Shown here: one piece after another, positions 32,870 through 44,500 of the stretch
How the letters are laid out: the number at the start of each line of letters is the position of its first letter
How positions within the stretch are numbered: the first letter of the stretch is position 1
NCBI GenBank assembly: GCA_021234155.1
Contig: JAJEKV010000035.1
Location: 5,967,999-6,031,998 of the forward strand
Direction: 5' to 3'
Source: Isoetes taiwanensis
Taxonomy: Eukaryota > Streptophyta > Lycopodiopsida > Isoetales > Isoetaceae
Length of the DNA: 64,000 nucleotides
Notes under the pieces: generated by a model
Told to the model about the DNA's origin: nothing
The model's database searches: none
The model's input: only the letters and a program-made list of their open reading frames with translations
Position numbers and translations under genes: made by a program

Positions 32870-34272
32870 ACTGCTTGAAATGGTGGATGCCAAACTAATT
32901 ACTCATATTGGAAAGCATTTGATGAGAGGAATCCAAGGGCGTGCATCCCACTTTTGATCCGAGACTCCCCCATCAAGCAAAATAAAGCTACTGAATATGC
33001 TATAAAAATCTGCTTCCGCTAAGAAAGCTTCATACCATTGAGCCGTGCCACCCTACCAGCTCCTTTCGAAGAAATAAGCGCGCCACCTCATCCTTTTAAT
33101 ATAAAATTTAAATAAGGAAAGTGAAGCGCTTGTGATTTCTCCCCTTTGATCTGTAATGCACCGGTTTGTAACCATCCACTTGAGGAAGCTTCCGCACCCT
33201 TTCTACAAAACAGCCATGGATTTCCTTTGATCCGGGATGGCCGCAGACTGCACCCGGACATGCTCTGGCGACTTTACTTCCACGCCCATCGGGGTGTCTC
33301 AATCTAATCGCCTAGATTAAAGCCCCAAAATAATGGCCGCTGGGGATCAAAGGACGTATATATCTGCTGCTGATTTTCTTGCCCAGCTCATCAATCTTTA
33401 CAACAAGTGCGGGTGTGCTGAAATGACGAGTTGGTCAAGATAGAACCGGGCCGATTTCATTAATCGATGGTCGGTATGAAAATCTCTATGGCTGCTTTGG
33501 GGTGCGGTTATGCATATATATTCCTCTAGGATTCCCAAGTTTCAGCAATACCCTTCGCATTCCCTTTAGATTCTATGAATATTCCCTAGATTATCCAACA
33601 TTGCATGGAATGATGCCAAACCAAGACTCATTGGAAAGCATTTGATGAGAGGAATCCAAGGACGCGGCATCCCACTTCTATCCAGACTTCCATCACAAAA
33701 TAAAGTCATTTGAAGGCGATGAAAAGGAAGCTTCCCAAGAAAGCTTCATAATTGATGAATTGCCACTCACTATCTTTTCATTAAATAAGGGTGCCACCTC
33801 ATCTCCTTTAATATAAAAATTTAATTTAATATGAAAGTGAAAGGCTAGAATTTCTTTTCCCTTTGATCTAATAGCTTAAAATTGGTTAAAACCAAATCCA
33901 CTTTTGAGGAAGCTTCCACCTTCCTCTTACAAAAAAATCAAGGGCCATGATTCTTTCGCCTCCCCTTTTGATCCGGCGTAACAGATCAATCTGATTAATG
34001 TTTATGACTTTTATCGACGGCCCAGATCGGGTTTTGAATCTTAATCTGCCTAGATTAAAAAGCCCCTAATAATGGGGCTGTTTTTCTGGGGACCGGTGGA
34101 CGGGTGCTACATTCGCCGCTGATTTTCTTTTCAACGCCATGATCAATCTCTACATCTAACCCTTAGGGAATGACAAGTTGGTTGTAAGATAGGAACCACC
34201 GCAGATAGAAATCGACTCTCACGCCGAGATGAAAATCTCTATGGACAAGGGTGCTTTTGCTATTGTATATAT
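32870..34272. repeat. Tandem pair of a roughly 0.72-kb unit
   Basis: 32,887-33,520 aligns with 33,613-34,272, sharing GAAAGCATTTGATGAGAGGA, GCCACCTCATC and TATGAAAATCTCTATGG. Each ends in a TATATA-like string. Between the units (33,525-33,600) is AGATTC-type sequence, so the unit includes the end of the quasi-satellite. No gene is seen. Confidence 0.85.
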
Positions 34273-37150
34273 AATATGTAGCACAACAACAGTGTGTAGG
34301 CCTTTTCTTTTAATTTTCCTTTTAGTACCGCCTTTTTCTTCCTCCTGCTTTTGCCTTTATATGACGGCGGTCATATTTCCTAAGTACTCAATGCGCTACA
34401 TCTAGAGTGCGACCTATTTCATCCTTCCACCCATATTCCTACTAGTTTGGGACCCATGCCTGGTACTGACGCTCAGCTGGCGTGCAATGGCTAAGATTGA
34501 GTCCTGGGGTCCTTGTTCCCCATGCCCAATAAACACCCTATTTCTATGGTCTATTTCCTCGTAGTATTTTAAACTAAACAAAAGTCCATAGCTAGGTGTA
34601 TACTCAAAGCTCATGGGTTTGTGGTTTTATTCTTCGCTCACATTGTTTGGACTCTAATCTAATACGCCAGAAATAGACCCCTGGGATGCAAGCGTACATT
34701 TCGGGTCCTCAAAAGGTATTGTTTTTGAATTTGAGTTAGGGTTCTCAAAGATTTCGGCCTTGCACCATGTGCCGTGATGTATGTACGCGCAACCAGACGC
34801 ATTAGCCCCGGAAATCCTCTTTTATAAACCCAATGCTTTCGCGGTCCATTTCCTCACCCATGCAAGCGCAAGTTCACCCGCCATGTACACGTACCTAAAA
34901 AGCGAATCTCATGCGGGACGAATCTTTTAGTCGCAAGAATAATACATACCAAAGCGAAGTATTTAGCAAAACCAATTCCCACCGTAAGCAGTCAGCCAAG
35001 GACGCGGCGCGATTAAAAGCTAGGGGCTTAAGGCCAAGCTTCCTAACTAATTGGCCATGACTCAAAGAGGAAGAGAAGGCGGCCTTGTTGCATGAATGGC
35101 ATAACCTTTTACAGCCTTTAACCTTTAAGTATCATTGCTACCTGAAAACCGTGGTGGAAGATTGTCAGTAATGCTATTTCCTCCTGTGCTTTGCTGTAAC
35201 CGACATGGTGAGCAGGTGGCTTGTTCGGTGAAAGGGCAACCCCGTGAAATCGCAAAGTATTTCATATTTCCTTCTATCCTCCGCTGGGACTACATCATAA
35301 ACTTAGTGATTTCAACCACCTTGTCTCCTACTACCATTGCCAAATACCTCGTGTTCTTTTTTCACCTACTCAACTCTCAAATTTTAAATAATCTTCTTGT
35401 TTCATTTCCATTTCTCGGCCATCTGTCTAAGCAGAATTGTTTATGCAAGACTCGCAACTTGGCGACCGCTTCCTTGACTCTCAGAAGTTAGCGCACGTTG
35501 GAAAATCTCCTTCCGCATGTCCTATTCGGAAAGCAGAGCAAAGACTTTAATGTCAAAGCAAATTCTAATGGCAATGGAAATTACCGTGAAGAACCTTAAC
35601 GCTTTTGGGCTCGTGCTTTCGCATGGACGCATATAAAATGATTTGGGAATTGTGTTTGGTGCAGGAGGTGGTGGAGAAAGTATATATGGAGGAAAGTTCG
35701 TAAAGCTGCATGCTTCTATAGTCCTGCAGATTTGCACCTAAAATTGGCATATCTGTGATTTTAAATCTAATACTACTTTCAATCGGCTGCGTTATTGAAA
35801 ACTTCTATTCACAAAAATATGTAAATGGACCTGCAGATTCTTATTCGAGGATGGTCGTGTCGGCCTAAGTCACGGACGTAGGCTCTCAGCCTTTTATTAC
35901 GCTTGCTCCAAAGAAAACATCTCGATGGGTGAGAGCTTCTTCCTGGTGCCAGGTCGCCAAAGCCAACTCCTGTTGTAAAACCCACCACCTTCCTATTACC
36001 CACTTCCAGTGTTGTCATGGTTATTTTTACAGAATGCCTCCAAAACCTCCATAGTTGCAAGGTAAATGTAGTAATTTATTTTTACCGGTGATAGCTGGAC
36101 TCTTATATGGCCCCGGCATATCGGAGTGAATTTATTGTGAGTAATTTGTTATTAAGTGATGAATCCATGCAATGCCTTACTTCATTCGCTGTATAAGGTG
36201 TTACCACATCGCACTTCATGTAGAAGCATAGTCGCTCTCGCTTTTACGCACACCCCGTGCTTTTTAAAGCGACAGTATTCTTCACGCTTGGAATGTTCCT
36301 CATTCTTAGCTGAGCATATTTTGATATACTTTTCTCAGATAAAAGCTCACATTATTGGATCCCTTTGATCCTTTTTGGCATTTAAACACCGCATTAACTT
36401 GTTTTTAACTTCGTGAGGAGGATGCAAATGCCCCACATTGATATCCATTTTATATTTGACAATTATTTGGTGGTTCGCTATTAAAATTTTCTATTTTCTT
36501 TTAGTTTAAATGACACGGTTAATATGCAGAAGCATGTTGTTTTTGGAAACGCTGTGGAAGGCGGATGCTTTGAAGAAGATTGAACAGGAGCCTGGCTAAT
36601 AGAATAGAATAGACCCAAAAGGACTATTAAGGAAGTGCTTCAGACTTATAATGGAATGCCGATGCCAAATTGTAAAACAACTTTAATGGGTTGAACCTGG
36701 TTAAGCATCTTTTAGCATATGGAATGTACCACGGGGTGATCTCGTATCTGACGTCTCATGAGTATTTACTGGGAGATCTGAAAACTGCATTCCAAATTCG
36801 TGATCATTCATATTTGTTGGAGGATTCCGCACCAGATGTTGCTACATTTATGTGCTTTTACATTGCATACCAAAGACATGTTACTACATGCAATTTAGTA
36901 TAGTGTATTTATCATCAAAGTACTTTAATAAATATTGTGTAAGCGTACTGCTTTATTTGGCTTATGGCCCCTTTCTAATAAAACCTTGGCGATGTTATTA
37001 TTGTTTTTGCCTCTATTTTATAATAAGTTGTTTACAGATATCGTTGTAAGTTTGCTGTGATTTGCGCCTGCATGTACGGAAATACTATTTGTCTTATTGT
37101 TATTGTGCTTTTAGTAATTAATGCTTAGACCCAGCAGCTTACCTATGTTT
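34273..37150. other. No identifiable gene
   Basis: Mixed composition. Short open frames occur, for example at 35,135-35,491 (+), 36,156-36,368 (+) and 36,691-36,903 (+). None has a motif I recognise or a supporting homologue in the window. Some may be exons of damaged genes. Confidence 0.5.
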
Positions 37151-37159
37151 GTTTTTAGA

Positions 37160-37690
37160 AAGGGTCCTCGGCTACCCAAAAATTTTTTTTAATAATCAAA
37201 GACACAACTACCATTAACATTATTAACATAAACTATTGCATTTAACACATTTAAATTGAAAATCCCCCTAAACCCCTTTTGGTTTGGGTGCATATTCACA
37301 CTAAGCCACGTGAGGGGCACAGAGCCCAAAATATATTTACAATACGCACAAAAATTAATACCATTAAGTACATTCTCTCAAATCTTATAGTATTTTGTAA
37401 ATCTCAAATATACAAGATATAAAACCCCTAGGCATGTATATCCCACAAACCAGGATCGCTATTAAATCCGTGTGTCCAGATCTTGGAATAAAAGGGTAAA
37501 ATATGCCAATCCGGTAGCCTCAGTTAAAGTTCAAGTGGGCGACAACCCCCGTGAATATGCACCCAAAAACCAAAGGGTTTTAAGGGATTTTAATTTTAAA
37601 TGTGTTAAATGCAATAGTTTTATGCTAATAAATGTTAATGGTAGTTGTGTGCTGATTATTATATTAAAAATTTTTGGTCCTTCGCCCCAA
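37160..37690. mobile_element. MITE family member, copy 3
   Basis: It has the same long inverted arms as 18,144-18,727: ACACAACTACCATTAACATT on the left and AATGTTAATGGTAGTTGTGT on the right, with the GTGCATATTCAC/GTGAATATGCAC core. It is more diverged, and the outermost CCTTAAGG end is lost. Confidence 0.85.
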
Positions 37691-37839
37691 CTAAAGCAAA
37701 ACATAGGCAAAACGCTATGGGTCTAAACATTACATTACTAAAAGCACACAACATCAAGACAAATAAATTATTTCCATTGCATACCAAGAGCCAAATATAC
37801 TTAAAAACAATAATGAAACACACGCTAAGAAACACATAA

Positions 37840-38275
37840 TTAAAATAATATTAACTAACACAAACTATTGGGTCCAACATTATTTATTGCAAAACCCCAG
37901 ACCCTTTTGTTTGGGTGCATTCACACTAAGTGACCCGCGCCAAACTAGAGCTGCGGATAGGCATATTCACCCTTTTTCCTTAATCCTACAATTCAGACAA
38001 AGTTCCTCATTTGTGGGTATAGATGTACAGAATTTTATTATAATCGAGATAATGTAAGATTTTGCAAAATACTATAAGATTTCGTGCAATATACTATATG
38101 GTGTTGATTTTGTACATGAAAACATAATTATAAGGGCTCTCACCGCTCTATGTCACCCCCCGTGAATATGCACCCAAACCAAAGGGGGTTTAAGGGGAAT
38201 TTAATTTTAAAGCAAGTGTGTAATGTAAATAGTTTACAGTCATAAAAAAATTTTGGCTCCCTTCTTAAGCAAAGC
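37840..38275. mobile_element. MITE family member, copy 4 (shortened)
   Basis: It follows copy 3 closely, with arms TTTGTTTGGGTGCAT (about 37,906) and GTGAATATGCACCCAAACC (38,162). The middle is partly inverted relative to copy 3. The outer arms are eroded. Confidence 0.7.
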
Positions 38276-40199
38276 TGCAGGTCCAAATTTAGGAGTAGGA
38301 TCTAGCTTACCCAAAATGAGTGCTCTACTTCTGCACCTCTCCCAACTATGCGGATAATAAATGAAGTCAATTTTGCGTTGTAGCCAAAGACTGCCATTCC
38401 CTGCGGGGCCAAATGTACAATCGCATTTAACTAATCGAATACCGCAGTATACCGCTACCACACAAAACAGATGTGTGGTGAAGACCGTGGTTGTATTCCG
38501 TGATGAGTTTATTTGGTAATCGAAAACCGACAGGCTTATCACCAGCCCCATAGCTACTTTCTGATGTGCTTGTAATCGCATAATGATCAGGATAAGAAGC
38601 AAATTTCAAACTAAATAAAGAATCAGGCGCCGCTCCCTACCTGCTTCGCAACAACAGACGGCAGAATGTTACTTTGACGTGAGCTTTTTATGTTTCACAA
38701 AACATATATATGATAAGCATGACTTAGAGTAGGTAATTTAGCTAGAAAATCGGAATAAAGCAAAGAATACTCGATCGACGGTCGCGACCCAAAAATGAAG
38801 CAAGCTTGTTTAAAAATCTCTTCCCTCCCAACCCATGGATAATAAACGCAAATCAATCTTTATGCACTCTTGCATTTTTGCAAGATAAATTGTGGAAATT
38901 ACACCGGATTTAATATAAAAATTGAACCAAGTTGGTGGGCCGAATATGTGAAACCATGGTAGAAACACATAGATATGTTCAAAAGAATTACAAAACCCCT
39001 CCAAACTTTATTTGCTTTGAAAAATATCATGAGCATGAGTGCAATAAAATGCTTAGTAAACACGATCGTATGTGAGTTAGATTCTCTTGCATTCCCAAAA
39101 CAAAACGCCGAATTCCCATCTCCCTTAAGATCGCATTCCGCTTATGTTCCCCAATCTAAAGTCTTCTCAATAATATTTTAGCCCTCTCTCCATATTTCCC
39201 ATCATCCTTTTTACACCCATTCCTATAGGTAGACTCGCAGAAGTAGAGAGGCAATGCGATGAAATATATATAGTTCCTAAAAAAGAATTTTATAATGATT
39301 CTTCTTAGTGGCGACAGTGGCTCCGATACTGCCTTCAATCTGAGGATCGCAGGGAAAAAAAAAAAAAAAATTCTCGTGTCACATGCGCCAGCGTGGCCGC
39401 TACTGGGGTCCTAATTTTTTCCAAATGAATACCGAGGGTTAGTACGCCTCTTTAACACCCGTGTTTGATGGCCTTACACTAAAGACTCCAGTAGGCTGGT
39501 CTTGCCGCTTAAGTGCACTCTGGCTTTGCTTTGTACATAGGCCACAGGGGTTTTTGAAGTGCCTTGGTTCTATTTAGCTTGCAACTTGAAATGTTTAAAT
39601 GCGCGTTGTCCACATGTAAAGAGCGATCTTGAATCGGTAGATGTTTCAGGCAAATACGCAAAATGATGAAAAATATTTTGAAGGTCTGAATAGATCCCCG
39701 CTGAATGCGCATCTTCTCCCGCCCCTGGCACTTAGCCTCCCCACCTACATAAGGCTAATCCTAGTGTGAAAAAGTGTGTGCGTGCAGTGCCGAGCAACTC
39801 TAAACTCCCAACTTTCTGTCGCTGGATTTAAAACTACTCTGGGAACGGACCATGTGCGACCTTCATCTCATCGGACGCATCCGACCTTTGACTTTTTGTT
39901 TTTTTATTATTTCACACAAAGTGCAGCATCACCTTGTCAGTTAACATAATCAGCTTAAAGATGCGCATGTAAGTTCAACCCTCATACACTTAGTATCCTT
40001 CTAAAGGTATGATGCTACCATGATGTAAGATTATAGTGTGCAATTCCCTACCAAACATGTAGATTTCAGCCATCCGTAATGTCTACTTTTACCAAGTAGA
40101 TTAGTAGCTATCTAATATCTCATTGTTCCTAATCGCTTTCTGCTTGATTAGCGCAATATATGTTTCGTGATATATAGTACATAAAACATGTGATGCCTC
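38276..40199. other. No identifiable gene
   Basis: Only short frames. An A-run of about 18 lies at 39,355-39,372, followed by GC-richer sequence. I see no repeats shared with other parts of the window. Confidence 0.5.
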
Positions 40200-40790
40200 A
40201 AAGATAGAGCACGTAAAAGCATTTCTTTTCTAATTCCGTTTCTTCCCTATAATGTCAAACATTCCCCTCGGTGAGAAATGCATGCAAAGGAAATGTACAT
40301 CTCTATCCTCTTCTGGCCGCATAAAAAATCCTTTTGTAACTACCTGGCTGATGGTAAGCAAAATACGTGCATTTCTTTACAGGGTGCAGTACCTCGAGAG
40401 GTATAAATAAATGTAGAAATATACCTTGGGGAAAGTTAGGAAATAACCTTGTTTTAACAAGGCCATAATGGGGCTAGGAAATGATGATTGATTACATGCT
40501 CCACATTTTTTAGGAATAATGTAATCAATTTACGTCAGATTCTCCCCGTAAAATATTATAAATCATCCAAAGCGGAAAATCCTACGGCTAAAATATGAAA
40601 AATATTCAACAATTTTAAAAGGAGGTGGTGGTTGAATGGTTTTCACCAACCTTAATAGACAACTAACATTCACAAATGTAATGTGTTTTGATACCAAAAC
40701 TCAGATAACAGAAAGCTGCCTTTATTATTATTCCTCAGAGCTTTATAATGTTTGTTTCATGCGTTTAGCACTCCTAGACTATGCAAAGAC
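40200..40790 (-). pseudogene. Degraded paralogue of the 8.45-9.0 kb exon block
   Basis: Collinear with 8,450-9,010 through shared strings such as GATGATTGATTACATG, ATGAAAAATATTCAA and AACAGAAAGCTGCCTTTATT. The exon equivalents are frame-broken, for example the AATCTTAGTTGTGCGAGG piece. Confidence 0.7.
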
Positions 40791-41201
40791 AAATGTATGG
40801 GTGTGGGATGGTTATCTAAGAAGAGAATTCAAATGGTCGAACTGAATATCAGCCGGGCTGCACAAACTTGAAGTTTACGCATGACAAAATATGAATGAAT
40901 TTCCTAGATCAAATGCCCCCTTCACATATATAGCAACTGCGATGAACCTTCAAAAGGCAAAAACCAAAGCACAAAAATAATACCTTGTAAAAGAGCTCTT
41001 TAGGCTTACAAATGTAGAATCCCATTAGAGCTAAAATGAGGTCTCATGTGAGCCCCCATAAGAGAATAAGTTTTTTTTTTCCTTTTATTCCCATGCCATA
41101 TGTGGATATGCCGTCAAAATACGAGGTTTATTCTACCTTTTGGTATATTTCAAATCGCGAATCCCAAATGCGCTTTAGAGCCTAATATCATTTATCGCCA
41201 G
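40791..41201. other. No identifiable gene
   Basis: AT-rich, with a short T-run at 41,070-41,080. Nothing else is recognised. Confidence 0.5.
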
Positions 41202-41398
41202 TGTACAAAACACATCCTCAAGCATATCGATTACACGCCTACAAAATCGAACCCATTGGCCAGATTTTCCCCTATCAAGATCGACCATTTTGGTATGTAC
41301 AAAACATCCTCAAGCATATTGAATTCACATCGCCTTTAACGAAATCGAACCTACTTCGGCCGAGATTTCCTCCCCATTAAGATCGATTACATTTCGCA
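41202..41398. repeat. Tandem duplication, unit about 95 bp
   Basis: GTACAAAACA(CA)TCCTCAAGCATAT starts both units (41,204 and 41,298), and AAGATCGA closes both. The copies are clearly diverged. Confidence 0.85.
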
Positions 41399-41459
41399 TC
41401 CAACGAAGGCCCGAAGCTAATGTGCGTAAGAGGCTAATTAGATATTCGCTTTTGATATT

Positions 41460-41515
41460 TTTATATTCAAATTCAATTATTTGAATTCCTATATTCAAAT
41501 TCAAATATTTGAATC
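41460..41515. repeat. TTCAAAT/ATTTGAA palindrome cluster
   Basis: Alternating ATTCAAATTCAA and ATTTGAAT words form several possible AT-rich hairpins within 55 bp. Confidence 0.8.
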
Positions 41516-44500
41516 AGCCTCTTCTTTCTGATCTGAATCGCCATATATAAGACATGGCTAATGAGAAAATTGTTTCCAATTTATCCCCATGGTCAAAATC
41601 GCCATTCATCTTCCTTCCGAAGGAGCATGCTCAAACATGGAATAGATCTAAAATGCTGGTTTTAAACAAAATGTGTGGATGAAAACCATCCTCTGCGCAA
41701 CCGGGTGCTGCTTATGCCGACATTTGGGCTAAAGGCTTAACCGAAAGTGTCCCCTTCCTAAATCTGTCACAAATGTGCCTTGTTACATTTTGTGGCGCGA
41801 GGGCAAACAAGGTCTATTGGGATATTGTGGAGAGAGCATGACCAGTTACTACATGCAATTATCCTATCATAATTTTGATGTTGCAACAACAGACATTTCA
41901 AGTTTAAAATTAAGCAATGGTGCTTCATTTAAAAATAGAAGATTGCAAATTGCAAAATTTTGCAATTGAATAAGAGAATAGTCCAAATTTTGAACAAGAT
42001 GCCTAATTGATTTAAATTTGTGATTAGGCAATCGAAGAGAAGGTGATCTAAAGCACAGTCGTATGAAGAAATATAACAAGATGGTTCTGGCTACTGCATT
42101 TAAATTAAAAAGTTTGAAAAATGGTGGATTGGGATTGAGAGAGAGGAAGAAAAGACAAAACCACGGTTAAACTAAATCCAAGAGGTGGTGCATATTCAAG
42201 GAGAGTTTAGCTATGCGACAAGTCCTGAGTTTTGACGAGGATAGAGAGGAAATTCAAGATGTTGGGAGGTTAATAAACAGTATAGCAAACAAAGATGAAC
42301 TTGTAGCCATGTTGGATGCACCATGCAATAATGGCCTTTGAAGAAGACTATGATTGATGCAGACAGTTGGAGAAATAGCTCAAATAGATATGTTGCACAA
42401 GTGCAAGGACGGTGCATCAGGCAGAATCAAGTATGACAAGGATATAGGTTGCTTTTTTAGGCCATTTCATATAGGCATTGAAATCTTGGCATAAACAGAA
42501 AATGGTGCCAAGGCCTTTATAGCTTGACAAATTGAGGACAAGAAATAATTGTTGATATTTTAGAGGCATGTGGTCAATAGACTCTTCTCCACCAGCTCTA
42601 ATGACTACTAATATGAGAAAAGCTGAATTGCCAATGATATGATACAATTTGTGGTTTGATTTAGAGAGTCTATTGAAATCTTATGGTTATGTACTATGTG
42701 ATGTAGTTACATGAGATGGGATGTTAATGGGCATTTAGAGATCTCAAGTTTGAAACTTGATGAAATGGAACTCATTCTGGAAAACAAAACATGAGAGAGG
42801 CTACACATTCATGAACAGGGGCTTCCTTTCTACCAACTTCAAAGACACAAAAAAGAAGAAGGCGAGATCCAAGTTGGTTTTCTCGGCAATCCGAGGAGCA
42901 TTGGCTATTACGGTAGCTTGGAATATTTCTGTGTACATAAAAGAAGATTATTCACTTTTTAAAGTGGGTATTTAAATAAAATGTATGTACCCGCATGGAG
43001 ATTGGCATGGGATGTACCCATGGGGTGTTGTTCTGCAACACCCAGGTTGATTCTGGCTCCTTTTTCGCATGGTGTGGCCACCTAAAGTTCAGCGTTTAAT
43101 GTGAAATCTCATCTGTGCAAAGACATCACGGATGTGTTTGCTTTGCCTCTATACCCCTGAAGAGAAGCAAAGGTACGCAAAAGCACATCATGCATCTTAG
43201 AATCACACCGAGCAGGTATTACCCTTAAAAAGACGAGACATTTAGATGCAATATTATCACCCCATTGGATAGAGTACATATATGTACTTATGCAATTTGT
43301 TGTGATAGTAGAAAAACACTTTCCACTTGAGTGCTTCGTATGGAATATCATGGGTGTGAGAGGTGTGAGAATCCCGATAGAGCTTAAGTAGAGAGTCTCT
43401 TTAAAAAGGTGGTTAAGCATGGTGGAAAAGTATGTGCTGAAACCATTACAAAAAGTCCGGTGTCGGAGTAGAAGTCTAATCCCCAAGGGCGTGTCTCTCG
43501 AGGGGATAAGGCAAGTGCATTTTCTACTGCACAAGAAAACAAGAAAGAAACAAGAGACTCTGAACTCCCAGATTTATTAGTGGAAGCGTAGTGAGGACAG
43601 GACACATGGAGCATGAGATGGCCAGGTTTCACTTAATGAATGCAATCCTCGGTATCCAATTTACTTGCCCTTCAATGTAAGGAGGATAAGAGAAGGTCTC
43701 CTGGTATCATTTCTGTAAATGAATTTACTTCAATGCATATATAAAAGTACGGTGGAGTCCATGTGTCATACATTACATTCACATATTATGGCACATTCCA
43801 TCCATGGTTTGCCAGCAAGTATGGCAGCCTTTTGCTATCCGACATATAGGGATGGAGAAATCCTTACAAGCAAGCCAAAATGGTATTTTAATAGTGAAAA
43901 GACTCAATAAAGGGGGGATGTTCTTTAACGAGTCCAATCCGTTAGGTTCAAATGTTTCCCAATGGCGATAGATTTATACTGGGTCACATGAGGAGAATTT
44001 GGCAACAAAATCAGCTTCCTACATGATGACAAATGAATTAGAAAAGTAGGCACACAAACGCGAGGAAGAGATGTATGGAATCGATGTTTAGTCAAGGTTA
44101 AAACCGGGCAGAAAGGGAGAGAAGGGATGCACACCAATATCCGAGCACAAGCCCCAAACAAAGGCAAAATGGAATGGTATTCAATGCCTACATGACGTAT
44201 AGCCGATAAACAACAGTGAGAGTCTGGAAGGAATTAGTATAGCTGGCCCACCCACCGTTTCCAATTTACGCACAGTCCGCGTTATTGAACAGCACGGCGT
44301 TTCGCAGGTTTATAAGGCCGTATTCGTTGACTCTAGTGTGCCGTGTACGCCAAGGCCGCCAGCAGTACCGCACCCGATATTGCATTTGTTGTTGTTAGAA
44401 GTCCTGCACGCTAATTTTCAAACAGATCTGCGCCGGCGGGGCGTATTTAAAAACTTCTGCCAGCAATATCCGCTACTAAAGTGCCGCGCGTGGGTACCGC

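Noticed and set aside
43905-43950. Polypurine tract and LTR start of another retrotransposon
   Set aside because: AATAAAGGGGGGATGTTC looks right, but no second LTR, primer-binding site or pol sequence is found nearby.
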